DNA from: Micromonospora tarapacensis
GTDB taxonomy: Bacteria; Actinomycetota; Actinomycetes; Mycobacteriales; Micromonosporaceae
Assembly: GCF_019697375.1 (NCBI RefSeq)
Contig: NZ_JAHCDI010000004.1
Location: 1,599,324 to 1,663,323, forward strand
Direction of reading: 5' to 3'
Length of the DNA: 64,000 nt
Positions 9,007 through 17,801 of the stretch are shown one piece after another. Below the pieces are notes generated by a model. The model was not told the origin of the DNA. It saw only the letters and a program-made list of their open reading frames with translations, and searched no databases. Position numbers and translations under genes: made by a program. Each line of letters begins with the position of its first letter. Positions within the stretch are counted from its first letter, which is position 1.

Positions 9007-9287
9007 GGCGGGGGTGGTGGCGGGGTCGGCGGTGGTGTGGGGTGTGACCTCTTCTTCCTGCCGAAGATGCCCACGTGGCGGTCTCCGTTCGTGTCGCGTC
9101 GGATGGTCGGGTCCGGACAACAGCACTCGGGTCGGGGACGCGGTCCTGCGGTCCGTAGCATCCTGCCAGCTCGCACCGCCCCCGGCACCCGCCGATCCGG
9201 TGATCACCGGGCGGTGGCGGCGCTCCGGTTCCGGCACCTGGCCCCCGCCAGGCGTGGAGTTCCGGGCGGCCGGGTATTTCGGCGGCC

Positions 9288-10238
9288 ATGAGCGCGAGTG
9301 TGGTGGTGGATCCGGACAGCCCGCCGGCCCCCGCCGTGACGGTCGGCACCGTCGCGGTGGTGGCCCATCGGAAGAAGAACCTGGGCGGCGGCCTGGACGA
9401 CCTGCGGGCGACTCTGGTCGGCGCGGGCGTGCGGGACATGCTCTGGTACGAGGTGCCCAAGAGCCGCAAGGCGCCGAAGAAGATCCGCAAGGCGCTCGAC
9501 AGGGGCGCCGATCTGGTCTTCGTCTGGGGCGGCGACGGCATGGTGCAGCGCTGCGCCGACACCCTCGCCGGATCGCGGACGCCGATGGCGATCCTGCCCG
9601 CCGGCACCGCCAACCTGTTCGCCGGCAATCTCGGCATCCCGGAGGACCTGCCGGAGGCCGTCCGGATCGGCCTGCACGGCCGGCGGCGCCGTCTCGACCT
9701 CGGCAGGCTCAACGGTGAGCACTTCGCGGTGATGGCCGGTGCCGGGTTCGACGGCGACCTCATCCGGGAGGCCGACCGGGAGCTGAAGGGACGCCTCGGC
9801 CGGCTCGCCTACGTGTGGACCGGGCTGCGCCACGTGCGCGGCGAGTTGACCCGTACCCGGATCACCGTGGACGGCGGGACCTGGTTCGACGGCGAGGCCA
9901 GTTGCGTGCTGGTCGGCAACGTCGGCACCATCACCGGCGGGATTCCCGCCTTCGACGACGCCCGCCCCGACAGCGGCTCGCTGGAGATCGGGGTCTCCAC
10001 GGCCGGCGGCGCCGTCGACTGGGCACGCACCCTCGGCAAGATGGCCACCGGCCGTTCCGAGAACTCCAAGTTCGTCCGGATCACCCGGGGGCGCAGGGCC
10101 AAGGTCCGCTTCGGCGAGCCGAAGACCTACGAGCTCGACGGCGGCGCCCGCGGCACCGCCCGGAAGCTGAAGGTACGCGCGGTGCCCGCCGCGCTCACCG
10201 TCTGCCTTCCGGCGTCGGAGCCGGAAGGCTCCAGGTGA
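9288..10238 (+). CDS. Diacylglycerol-kinase-family lipid kinase (YegS/DagK type)
   Basis: 316 residues. The DAGK catalytic domain shows VWGGDGMVQ near 80-87 (the GGDG phosphate-binding loop), LPAGTANLFAGNLG near 103-116 and AGAGFDGDLI, all family hallmarks. It likely phosphorylates diacylglycerol or a related lipid with ATP at the membrane face. It runs convergent with the minus-strand gene that ends at 10195, overlapping it by 44 bp. No operon partner is evident. Confidence 0.9.
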   Translation: MSASVVVDPDSPPAPAVTVGTVAVVAHRKKNLGGGLDDLRATLVGAGVRDMLWYEVPKSRKAPKKIRKALDRGADLVFVWGGDGMVQRCADTLAGSRTPMAILPAGTANLFAGNLGIPEDLPEAVRIGLHGRRRRLDLGRLNGEHFAVMAGAGFDGDLIREADRELKGRLGRLAYVWTGLRHVRGELTRTRITVDGGTWFDGEASCVLVGNVGTITGGIPAFDDARPDSGSLEIGVSTAGGAVDWARTLGKMATGRSENSKFVRITRGRRAKVRFGEPKTYELDGGARGTARKLKVRAVPAALTVCLPASEPEGSR

Positions 10239-10995
10239 GACTCTGGTCGTCCCAGCCGGCCGGCGGCGGGTAGCGGACGTACTCCTTGACGTCGCGCAGC
10301 GCGCAGCGCAGCGCCTCGGCGACACGTCGCTTGGCCCGGACCCGAGCGTCGTTGACCAGGTACACGCGGCGGCAGGCGGCGACCGGGGCGTGCGGCAGCG
10401 TCGTTTCCAGCTCCTCCTTCGCCGACCAGAGTCGGTCGTTGGTGTGACACAACCGCCGGAAGAGATCGCCGTCGAAGAGGTCCGGCAGCCCGCGGGACAG
10501 CCAGCTGTCCCGCAGGATCAGGTGTCCCACCTGGTTCGTGTCCGGCCGGCGGTGCCGGCGCACCTCGGCGATGGCGATCCGGTCGGCGTACGCGTCGAGG
10601 CACTGGGGCACCTCGACGAGATCCACGCCGGTTCCGGCCGTATCCGCGTCGGCGGCGCGGCGATGCGCCGCGCGGACGGCGTTGAGCCGGTGGATGCGGG
10701 CGGTGACGGCGACGAACCCGGGCCCGAGGTCGCCCTGCCGCTCGGCGGCGCGGACCACGTTCTCCAGGTTCCACAGCATCCGGTGGACGACCGACATGCT
10801 CGCGTACGCGGGCAGTTCCCGCGGTGCCGGCAGTCCCGACCCGGTCCAGGCCCGCAACACCAGGGCGTGCTCGGCGGCGGCGATCCGCCGGTGCGGCGGA
10901 TGCGTCAGCAGGTCCTGTTTGACCCGCAGCAGGGCGAGCCGGTCGAGGACGGCGCCGGCCGGCAGCGGGTACGCCAGCGTCCCGGGTGGCCTCAC
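10195..10995 (-). CDS. DUF4254/DUF6165-like helical protein with an internal duplication
   Basis: 266 residues from the GTG at 10995, which overlaps the amidohydrolase stop (GTGA). It begins with a segment like the opening of DUF6165 proteins (AVLDRLALLRVKQDLL). Two halves then repeat a pattern: VVHRMLWNLE...RIHRLNAVRAAHRR near 68-115 and LCHTNDRLWSAKEELE...VYLVNDARVRAKRR near 185-240. Relatives are often next to glycosyltransferases, but none is here. It is the last gene of the seven-gene minus-strand operon. The family assignment is tentative and the function unknown. Confidence 0.7.
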   Translation of the reverse strand: MRPPGTLAYPLPAGAVLDRLALLRVKQDLLTHPPHRRIAAAEHALVLRAWTGSGLPAPRELPAYASMSVVHRMLWNLENVVRAAERQGDLGPGFVAVTARIHRLNAVRAAHRRAADADTAGTGVDLVEVPQCLDAYADRIAIAEVRRHRRPDTNQVGHLILRDSWLSRGLPDLFDGDLFRRLCHTNDRLWSAKEELETTLPHAPVAACRRVYLVNDARVRAKRRVAEALRCALRDVKEYVRYPPPAGWDDQSLTWSLPAPTPEGRR

Positions 10996-12194
10996 GTCGC
11001 GCCGATCCGATCGGTCAGGCCGTAGAACCGCAGGCAGTTGCCGGCGAGGATGCGGGCCCGCTCGTCCTCCGGGACCCCGGCCAGGGTGATCTCGGCAACC
11101 TCCCGGGAGCGGGGCCAGAAGGTGCCGAAGTGGGGGTAGTCGGTGGACCACATCATGCTGTCCACGCCGATCGCGTGCCGGGTGTGGACGCCGGCCCGGT
11201 CGTCCAGGAACGAGGCGGCCATGTTGGTGTGCCAGTAGGCGGAGGGCGGCTGACGCAGCGGAATCCGGCGCAGGTAGCGGTTGCGCCGCCAGATGTCGTC
11301 GACGGCCTCCAGCGCCCGGGGGAGCCAGCCGATCCAGGTCTCGATGAGTCCGATCCGCAGCCGGGGGTACGTGTCGAACAGCCCGGACAACAGCAGGTCG
11401 CTGAGGACCGCGGCGGCGCGGCCGAGACTCACGCCGAAGTTCGGGGCCCGATGGTGGTATTCGAGCGGCCGGGGCACCTGCCGCGGATCGGCCGGCTGTA
11501 GGCGGATGCTGGTCAGGTCGTCGTCGAGCCGGCGCTCGTGCAACTCGCGCAGCAACAGTCGCTCCTGCCGGGAGCGGAACCCGACGTGCATGCAGATCGG
11601 CAGCCCGATCTCCTGTGCCTGCGCCCAGAAGGGGGCGCTGGCGGCGTCGAGATGGTCGCCGCCGGTGGGCCACGAGGGGAGCACCGCGGCGACGAATCCC
11701 CGGTCGGCGCAGGCCGACAGGGTCCGCCGGCAGTCCTCGACGCCGGTGGTGGGCAGCTGGGCGACCGGGAACAGGCGGGTGGGGGCGGCGGCGCAGAACT
11801 CCTCCACGACGAACCGGTTGTACGCCGCGACGCCGGCCCGGACGAAATCCGGGTCCGGATCGTCGAGGAAGTGTCCCAGCGGGCGGGCACTGGGGAAGAT
11901 GACCTCGGCCGCGACACCGTCGGCGTCCTGGTCGGCGAGCCGGGCGGCGCCGTCGTAGGTGCCGGGGCGGATCTCGTCGTACCGCACACCGCTGGGGCGC
12001 AGCCGGTCGGCGGGCCGGCCCGGCAGCCCGGCCAGTCCGATGGGTTCCGGCTCCCGGGTGCCGGCGTAGCGCCAGGCGTGACCACCGTGGACGTCCTCGA
12101 CGAGCTGCGGGGCCCGATCCCGGTACCGGGCGGGCAGCCACCGCTGCCACAGGTGCGGTGGGTCGAGGAGGTGCGAGTCTGCCGAGATCAACAT
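10992..12194 (-). CDS. Amidohydrolase_2 family metal-dependent hydrolase or decarboxylase
   Basis: 400 residues from the ATG at 12194 with GGAGGAGG eight bases upstream; a further in-frame start at 12218 is less well placed. It is a TIM-barrel enzyme: SADSHLLDP at the first strand, MHVGF in the middle and WSTDYPHFGTFWP near residue 320, the positions of metal-binding His/Asp in this family. Members decarboxylate aromatic acids (ACMSD type) or hydrolyse C-N or C-O bonds. It overlaps both neighbours, so it is part of the RtcB/PEP-synthase operon. The substrate is unknown. Confidence 0.86.
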   Translation of the reverse strand: MLISADSHLLDPPHLWQRWLPARYRDRAPQLVEDVHGGHAWRYAGTREPEPIGLAGLPGRPADRLRPSGVRYDEIRPGTYDGAARLADQDADGVAAEVIFPSARPLGHFLDDPDPDFVRAGVAAYNRFVVEEFCAAAPTRLFPVAQLPTTGVEDCRRTLSACADRGFVAAVLPSWPTGGDHLDAASAPFWAQAQEIGLPICMHVGFRSRQERLLLRELHERRLDDDLTSIRLQPADPRQVPRPLEYHHRAPNFGVSLGRAAAVLSDLLLSGLFDTYPRLRIGLIETWIGWLPRALEAVDDIWRRNRYLRRIPLRQPPSAYWHTNMAASFLDDRAGVHTRHAIGVDSMMWSTDYPHFGTFWPRSREVAEITLAGVPEDERARILAGNCLRFYGLTDRIGAT

Positions 12195-13466
12195 GCGGGT
12201 GCCTCCTCCTGGCCGCACAGGGCCGCCCGGGCGTGGTCGACGGCTGCCGCGATCCGCCGGCCGGCGACGTCGGCGGTCTCGTCGGCGATGGTCAGGGCCG
12301 GCAGCAGCACGATCGTGGTGTCGATGGGCATCGGCACCAGCACCCGGCGGTGGAGCAGGTCCGCGGCGACGAACAGCGCGGTGTCCGGGTCGGCGAAGGT
12401 CAGCGCGAACGCCGCGCCGGCACGGCCGATCCGGGGCGACGGATGGTGGCCGGGTCGAAGGTGGTGGTGCAGCCGCTGCGCCACCGTCTCGGCGGTGTGC
12501 CGGTACCGCTGCCGCTGCACCGGGTCGGTGAGCAGCGCCAGCACGGCCCGCGCCACCGCCATGGCGAGCAGACTGCCGCCGTACGAGGAGCGCAGCGGGG
12601 ACGGCCGCCCCGCAGCGGGCCGTCGTCGCTGCGCAGGCCGCAGGCGGCCACCGGGTACAGCCCGGCGGTCAGCGCCTTTCCGGTCACCAGGACGTCCGGC
12701 GTGACCCCGGCGGACTCGTGTGCCCAGAGCGGTCCGCAGCGGTTCAACCCGCACTTGACCTCGTCGAAGATCAGGACGCTGCCGGTGTCGGCGCAGCGGC
12801 GGCGCAGGGCCCGCAGCCAGTCGGCCGGCAGCGGGTGCACCCGCCGGCTCAGCTGGACGGGCTCGACGATCACCGCGGCCACCTGGTGGTCGACGGCCGC
12901 CAGCGCGGCGGCGGTGGCGGGGATCCGCAGCGGCGGCAGGGCCAGGCGGGGAAGGGGTCGGGCAGGTGGCGCGGGTCGGTCACCGCGGCGGCGAGGCCGA
13001 CCTGGCCGTGGTAGCCGTCGTCGATCGCGACGAGCCGGTCCCGTCCGGTGGCCGCCAGCGCGGTGCGCAGGGCGAACTCGACGGCTTCGCTGCCGCTGCC
13101 GCAGAACTGCCAGCGCCAACGGCCGTGCGGCAGGGTGGCGCTCAGCTCCCCGGCGAGCTGCTCCCGGGCCTCGCCGGGGAGCCGATGGTCGCCCATGTCG
13201 ACGCGGGACAGCGCGTCGCGCAGTGCGGCGACGACGGGCGCCGGGCGGTGGCCGAGGACGGCCGTGTCGCCGCCGCGCAGGTCGAGGTAGGCGGTGCCGT
13301 CGACGTCGTACACCCGGTCCTGGTCGGTCGCGGCGACGCTGACGGGTGCGCCCAGGGCGGCCAGCGCGGTCACGGTGTCGTCGGCGACCCGCGTGGCGTA
13401 CCGGTGCAGGCGCCGTCGCGCGACCGGGTCCGCGCGGGACGGATCCCGTGCCCACCACCGCGTCAC
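12188..13466 (-). pseudogene. Class III PLP aminotransferase, interrupted by two frame changes
   Basis: Three consecutive frames together encode one full-length class III aminotransferase of about 425 residues. The N-terminal part runs from the GTG at 13466 to about 12950 (WQFCGSGSEAVEFALR, DDGYHGQ). The middle part runs to about 12610 and holds IFDEVKCG and the PLP lysine in VTGKALTAG. The C-terminal part runs to 12188 (SSYGGSLLAMAVARAVL). The frame changes fall at about 12935-12955 and 12595-12640, both in C/G runs. Every catalytic block is preserved, which favours recent mutation or sequencing error over old decay. It overlaps both neighbours by four to seven bases, so it belongs to the operon. 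Glutamate-1-semialdehyde-mutase-like or omega-transaminase activity is possible. Confidence 0.8.
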
Positions 13467-14809
13467 AGCGCGGTCTCCCGGTAGTTCGCCAGTTGCCGGA
13501 GCCGCGCGGCCGGCCGGGCCAGGTCGATGGTGGCCAGCTGCCCGATCACCGCCTCGAGATTCGTCACGTCGGTCCAGAAGCGGTGGTCGTCGTAGCGGGT
13601 GTTGCTGTGCATGGTGGTGGCCCAGTGGCGCAGTTGGGCCGGCCCGACGTCCAGGTCGGGACGGTCCCACAGGGCCGGCGGGACGCCGGGTGTCTCCCGT
13701 ACGGCCGCACCGTGGCAGACCAGGTCGTCGGCGAGGGCGCCGGAGCGGCCGGTGTGGCAGAGGTAGGCGTGGGTGTGCTCGCCGCCGGTGACGAAGACGG
13801 GTCGGTCCGGGTGCAACGGTTGCAGGCCACGCCGCGCCCGGATACCGGCGTCGACGCGTTCGAACGCGGTGTGGTCGACGTGCCGCAGCTGCACCGCCGC
13901 GGCGGTGGCGCGCAGCGTGCCGGACAGGGCGGCCAGCACCCGCTCCGCGACGATCTGCCGGTTGGCGTAGCCGAAGTTCCGGGCGGCCATGGCGGTGCCC
14001 AGCAGGGCTTGTCCGGATGCGGTGTCCAGGTCGACGGCGAACAGTCCGGCGGCGGCGTCGGCGGGGGTGGAGATGCCCCGGCGTACCGCCTCCTGGGCGA
14101 GGTCGAGGAAGAGGCCGCGCCGGTTCAGCTGGTCGCGGATCGGTGCCGCACCGACGTGGACCACGACGATGATCCGGCCGGGCGGTGGCGCGCCCGGCAG
14201 CAACGCCCGCTCGACGAGGTAGCAGGCCACGAAGTGCCCGGCGGCGCTGCCGAGGCTGCGCCGGAGCACCGTGTCGACGGCCGCCCCGGCGAGCAGGTCG
14301 AGACGGGCGGGCCAGCTGTTGTTCTCCTCCGCCGGAGCGTCGGCTGTGTGGAAGCCGGCCGGTGCACCGAGCGCGGCCACCCCGGCGGTGAGCACGTCCC
14401 GTACGTCCACCCCGACGTCGGCCCGCGACGGTGAGTCGACAGCGATCAGCCGCACCATCTCCTCGTAGGCGGCGGCCAACGCCGGGTGGTCGGTGTCGGG
14501 GTCGACGGTGATGCCGGAGTCCAGGACCAGGTAGCCACAGCCCATGTCGGGTGCCGAGAGGGGGTACAGCCAGCCGGGTGCGGTGGTCAGGGCGATCCCG
14601 GCGGGGAAGCCGAAGGGTTTGGCGCTGACGTCGGGATGGGCCACGATCTCACCGACGACGTGGGGCAGTCGGGCGACCCGGGCCACCTGGTGTCCCAGGG
14701 GTGACGCCAGCAGCGGACCGAGGTGTTCCGCGGTGAGCAGGAACCGGGCGCCCCGGTCCGGGTCGTCGCCGAAGCGGGCGTGGAAGACGCTCAGCGGCCG
14801 GGTGGTCAT
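13463..14809 (-). CDS. RtcB-like RNA ligase (divergent)
   Basis: 448 residues. Despite weak overall similarity, the RtcB landmarks appear in order: APDMGCG (Asp88, Cys91), GHF (His192), VVVHVG (His218), RNFGYANRQ near 278-285, HVDHTAFE (His313), and CHGAA (His366), which corresponds to the histidine that RtcB enzymes guanylylate. RtcB joins 2',3'-cyclic-phosphate or 3'-phosphate RNA ends to 5'-OH ends with GTP and Mn. No archease or RNA-repair regulator is nearby. Instead it is coupled to a PEP-synthase-like gene (one-base overlap) and an aminotransferase. It may be a repurposed ligase in a metabolic or modification pathway. Family confidence is good; the RNA substrate is unproven. Confidence 0.8.
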   Translation of the reverse strand: MTTRPLSVFHARFGDDPDRGARFLLTAEHLGPLLASPLGHQVARVARLPHVVGEIVAHPDVSAKPFGFPAGIALTTAPGWLYPLSAPDMGCGYLVLDSGITVDPDTDHPALAAAYEEMVRLIAVDSPSRADVGVDVRDVLTAGVAALGAPAGFHTADAPAEENNSWPARLDLLAGAAVDTVLRRSLGSAAGHFVACYLVERALLPGAPPPGRIIVVVHVGAAPIRDQLNRRGLFLDLAQEAVRRGISTPADAAAGLFAVDLDTASGQALLGTAMAARNFGYANRQIVAERVLAALSGTLRATAAAVQLRHVDHTAFERVDAGIRARRGLQPLHPDRPVFVTGGEHTHAYLCHTGRSGALADDLVCHGAAVRETPGVPPALWDRPDLDVGPAQLRHWATTMHSNTRYDDHRFWTDVTNLEAVIGQLATIDLARPAARLRQLANYRETAL

Positions 14810-16434
14810 CAGGCGTCCCCCGCCTCGGGCAGGGCCCGCAGCACCGCCCTGATCAGGTGTTCACCGAGCGTGGGGCGGGCCAGCACCGACCAACGGCCGA
14901 CCCGGTGCCGGATCCGCCAGCCGGCCCGCTCCGCGGCCACGCCGGCCGTGGTGCAGAGCACCAGGTGCCCCGGCGCGTCGGTCAGCATGGCCGGGGTGAC
15001 CGGGCCGTGTGTGGTGAGCACCAGCACGACGACCTCGGCGTCGGCGAGCAGCGGGTCGGCCGGATCGATCGGCCGGTCGGGTGGGAGGAAACCGACGGTC
15101 ACGTCGCCCGAAGGCGGGCCGGGCCCGCCGTCCACCGCGGCGGCGGCGGCGCTGGACGCGGTCGTGGGGCCCTCGCCGGTGAGGCTGACCGTTCCGGCGG
15201 TGCCGTCCACGGTCACCGTGGCGCCCTCGGTCAGCAGGCGTTCGGCGTCGGGGACACCGACCACGCAGGGTTTGCCGAGTTCCCGGGCGAGGATGGCGAC
15301 GTGGCAGAGCACGCCACCGTCGGAGCTGACGATCGCCGCCGCGCGGGCGATGGCCGGCAGCAGTTCCGGGCGCGCGGCGCCGCAGACCAGCACCCGCCCG
15401 TCGGCCGGCGGGTACCCGCTGATGGCGTCGGCGTGGGACACCGGCCCGCGCCACCTGCCCGGGGCGCCCGGCTCGCCACGCAGCGTCCGTCCGTCGGCCG
15501 GCCCGACCGGCTCTCGGGCGGGCGGTGGCGGGACGGCGGTCATCGGGCGCAACTGCACCAGCCACAGGGTGCCGTGCTGATCCTCGACCCACTCGACGTC
15601 CAGACCGGTGCGGTAGCCCGGTGGCGGCTCGGCCAGCACGGCGGCGAGCCCGGCGAGCAGCCGCGGGTGCAGGCAGCCGCGGCTCGCGTGGCCGGGTGCG
15701 AGCCGGACGTAGGCCAGGCCGGCCGGTCCGTCGACGTAGACCACCTTGCCGTCGGGCGGTACGCCGGGGTCGACGGCGACGAGGTCGCCGGGACGGTGCC
15801 GGTCGTCCAGGATCGGGTAGATGGCCAGGGGTTTGGGCCCTATCCGGTCGGCGGGCACCGCGTCGCTGCGATGGGAGTCCCCGGTGCCGATGCCACCGAG
15901 CAGCTGGGTGGCCAGCCCCCAGGTGCCGTCGACGCGCAGTTGGCGACCGCCGGAACCCGGCCAGCCGAACGCGACGCCGCTGCTGCGGGCGGGCACGGTC
16001 GCCTGCACCAGGATCGCCAGCCGTCCCGCCCGGCCGGCCAGCCCGGCGGCGGTCTCGTAGGCATGGCGGACCGGGCCGGTGGCCCCGGCGAGCACGGTGC
16101 TCAGCGCGGCGGCCACGTCCTCGGGCCGGGCCCGGCTGAACGCCGACCGGAAGACGCCGGCGTAGCTGTGCCGGCCCCGGTCCTCCACGTCGGCCGAGGA
16201 ACGCACCACCAGGTGTGCCACCTCCCGCTCCCGGGCCCACGCGAGCACCTGGGTGGTCGCCGTTCGGATCCACCCGGAGCCGGCGTCGGCGGGCACCACA
16301 TCGGTGGCGAGCACCGCGGCCGGCGGCACGCGGTGCCCGAGGGCACGGGCGGCGCACAGGCCGGCAGCCTTGCCGCCGACGCGGGCCGGCGCCGGGTCGG
16401 CGAACTCGGCGAGGTCGATCAGCAGCTCAGCCAT
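14809..16434 (-). CDS. PEP-synthase-like phosphotransferase (ATP-binding plus phosphohistidine domains)
   Basis: 541 residues from the ATG at 16434. The N-terminal two-thirds is a PEP synthase/PPDK-type ATP-binding domain (GGKAAGL near residue 20, VVRSSADVEDRGRHSYAGVF near 95-114, GLDVEWVED...LVQLRPM near 330). It is followed by the mobile phosphohistidine domain with GGVLCHVAILARELG near 370-385 (His at about 377). Rifampicin phosphotransferase and PEP synthase have a long helical or catalytic domain that is absent here. The adjacent upstream gene encodes a helical protein that could supply it. The enzyme should move the beta-phosphate of ATP through His to an unknown acceptor. Confidence 0.87.
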   Translation of the reverse strand: MAELLIDLAEFADPAPARVGGKAAGLCAARALGHRVPPAAVLATDVVPADAGSGWIRTATTQVLAWAREREVAHLVVRSSADVEDRGRHSYAGVFRSAFSRARPEDVAAALSTVLAGATGPVRHAYETAAGLAGRAGRLAILVQATVPARSSGVAFGWPGSGGRQLRVDGTWGLATQLLGGIGTGDSHRSDAVPADRIGPKPLAIYPILDDRHRPGDLVAVDPGVPPDGKVVYVDGPAGLAYVRLAPGHASRGCLHPRLLAGLAAVLAEPPPGYRTGLDVEWVEDQHGTLWLVQLRPMTAVPPPPAREPVGPADGRTLRGEPGAPGRWRGPVSHADAISGYPPADGRVLVCGAARPELLPAIARAAAIVSSDGGVLCHVAILARELGKPCVVGVPDAERLLTEGATVTVDGTAGTVSLTGEGPTTASSAAAAAVDGGPGPPSGDVTVGFLPPDRPIDPADPLLADAEVVVLVLTTHGPVTPAMLTDAPGHLVLCTTAGVAAERAGWRIRHRVGRWSVLARPTLGEHLIRAVLRALPEAGDA

Positions 16435-17432
16435 GCCCAGCCCGCCGCGGTGGGGTCGACGATGGGACGCGGTGCCTCCGGTGGCGTCGGAGGCAGGTGG
16501 CAGGCGCGGGGCAGCAGCCGGTCCGGGGCCACGCGTTGGTGCGCGGCGGCCGTGCCGATCGCGCGGAGGCTGCGCCCCTGCCACCGCCGGCGCTGCTCCT
16601 CCTCCTCGGCGGCGAGCCGGCAGACCGTGGTCAGCGCCCAGGTGCGGGCCACCGCGGCGGCGTCCCCGGCGGTGAGCAGGAGGAGTGCGGTGTCCCGGGC
16701 GAGCCGCCGGCGCGCGTCGTCGCGGGCGGATCGCATCGCGTCGAGGTACGCCGCGTCGTCGGGGCCGAGGGAGCGCAGGTACGTCTCCAGGACGGCCGGG
16801 TCGTCGAACGGGCGGGCGAGACCGGGGGACTGCAGGTGGCCGACGTCGGTGGCCAGCTGGGCGGCGCGCCGCGGCGACCAGTCGCCGGCGCGCAGGTCGT
16901 GGTGTGCGCTCGCGGCGAGCGCCGCGAAGTCGGCCAGGTGCGCCGGGTTGGTGGGGACCAGGAGGCGCATCAGCAGCCCGCGCGCCGCGTGCGGTGAACC
17001 GGTCAGCCGGGCCAACCACCGCCGGATGTCATCCAGCGGCAGTGCCCAGTTGAGCACGTGGAAGGCCATCAGCTCGGCCAGTGCCTCGACGGCCTTGACG
17101 ATCCGGCCGCGCCGGGGCGGCGCGGGCGGCTCCAGCCGGCGGGTGGCCCGGGCCAGCCGGTCGAGGCAGGCGTGCAGCCGCGCGCCGAGGCGCCGCACGA
17201 AGCTCGGGTCGGCGCACCGCGCGCCGAAGTCGTCCAGCAGCCGGTCGTACCGCACAGCCGGGATCTCCAGCACGCCCGGGCGGCGGTGCCGCCCCCACGG
17301 GGCCGGCTCACCCAGCAGGACCCGGGGGAACAACGCCGCGCCGGCGCTGTAGAGCGCGAGCTCCAGCCGGGACGCGGCGGGGAAGTCGACCTCGTAGTCG
17401 AGGATCACCAGGTCCCGCCACCGGCTCTCCAA
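16419..17432 (-). CDS. Helical protein, possible substrate subunit of the PEP-synthase-like enzyme
   Basis: 337 residues, almost entirely helical and Ala/Arg/Leu-rich. The likely start is TTG at 17432 (LESRWRDLVILDYEV) with AGCAGG just upstream; GTG a few codons later is an alternative. Near the C-terminus, AEEEEQRRRWQGRSLRAIG resembles the helical linker that precedes the phosphohistidine domain in PEP synthases and rifampicin phosphotransferases. It overlaps the next gene by 16 bp. I infer a split enzyme, with this protein acting as the acceptor-binding part. No catalytic motif is visible and no family is recognised with certainty. Confidence 0.72.
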   Translation of the reverse strand: MESRWRDLVILDYEVDFPAASRLELALYSAGAALFPRVLLGEPAPWGRHRRPGVLEIPAVRYDRLLDDFGARCADPSFVRRLGARLHACLDRLARATRRLEPPAPPRRGRIVKAVEALAELMAFHVLNWALPLDDIRRWLARLTGSPHAARGLLMRLLVPTNPAHLADFAALAASAHHDLRAGDWSPRRAAQLATDVGHLQSPGLARPFDDPAVLETYLRSLGPDDAAYLDAMRSARDDARRRLARDTALLLLTAGDAAAVARTWALTTVCRLAAEEEEQRRRWQGRSLRAIGTAAAHQRVAPDRLLPRACHLPPTPPEAPRPIVDPTAAGWAWLSC

Positions 17433-17439
17433 GACCTGC

Positions 17440-17604
17440 TCAGGCCCGATCCGGCGGGTCGGGTGCGGGCGGCGGCGGATCGGCGTCCGGCTGGTCGTCC
17501 GGCGGTCGCCCGGTGGCGTCCTCGATGGCGCTGCGTCGGGTGCTGCCGCCGAGCTTCTGGATCAGTCGAGCGATCGCCAGGTCGCTCGCCACGCTCTCGG
17601 CCAC
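17440..17604 (-). CDS. 54-residue peptide at the head of the operon
   Basis: A GTG at 17604 sits seven bases after a strong GGGAGG ribosome site. The peptide starts MAESVASDLAIARLIQKLGG, an amphipathic helix, and ends in an acidic Pro-rich tail (DDQPDADPPPPAPDPPDRA). It stops seven bases before the helical protein gene. It has no Cys and few Ser/Thr in the tail, so it does not look like a lanthipeptide. A role as a regulatory or carrier-like peptide, or an unusual RiPP precursor, cannot be excluded. The ribosome site and coding bias support translation; the function is unknown. Confidence 0.6.
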   Translation of the reverse strand: MAESVASDLAIARLIQKLGGSTRRSAIEDATGRPPDDQPDADPPPPAPDPPDRA

Positions 17605-17801
17605 CTCGCCCCCTCCCTGCGGATGGGGTGCACCCGCGTCCAGGTCGCGAACCGTAGTGAAGGATGTCACCGTCCGTGGTGCAGACGATAGAGTCTCGCG
17701 TCCGGCCGGCACAAGGGGCCACCGGGTCGGACCGTCCTTCCCGACCGGGTCGGCACCGGCGGTGCCTGGCGGCCGGCAGCGGCGGCGCCGATAATCGGTG
17801 G

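Noticed and set aside
6401..9763. A 1120-codon open frame antisense to htpG and its neighbours
   Set aside because: It mirrors the codon bias of htpG on the other strand and contains no recognisable domain; long antisense frames are normal in DNA this GC-rich.
14857..17352. An 831-codon plus-strand frame opposite the PEP-synthase-like genes
   Set aside because: The minus-strand proteins have recognisable motifs and coupled starts; the plus frame is compositionally biased only.
17440..17604. The 54-residue peptide as a lanthipeptide or thiopeptide precursor
   Set aside because: It has no Cys, almost no Ser/Thr in the tail, and no lanthionine or cyclodehydratase enzymes nearby.
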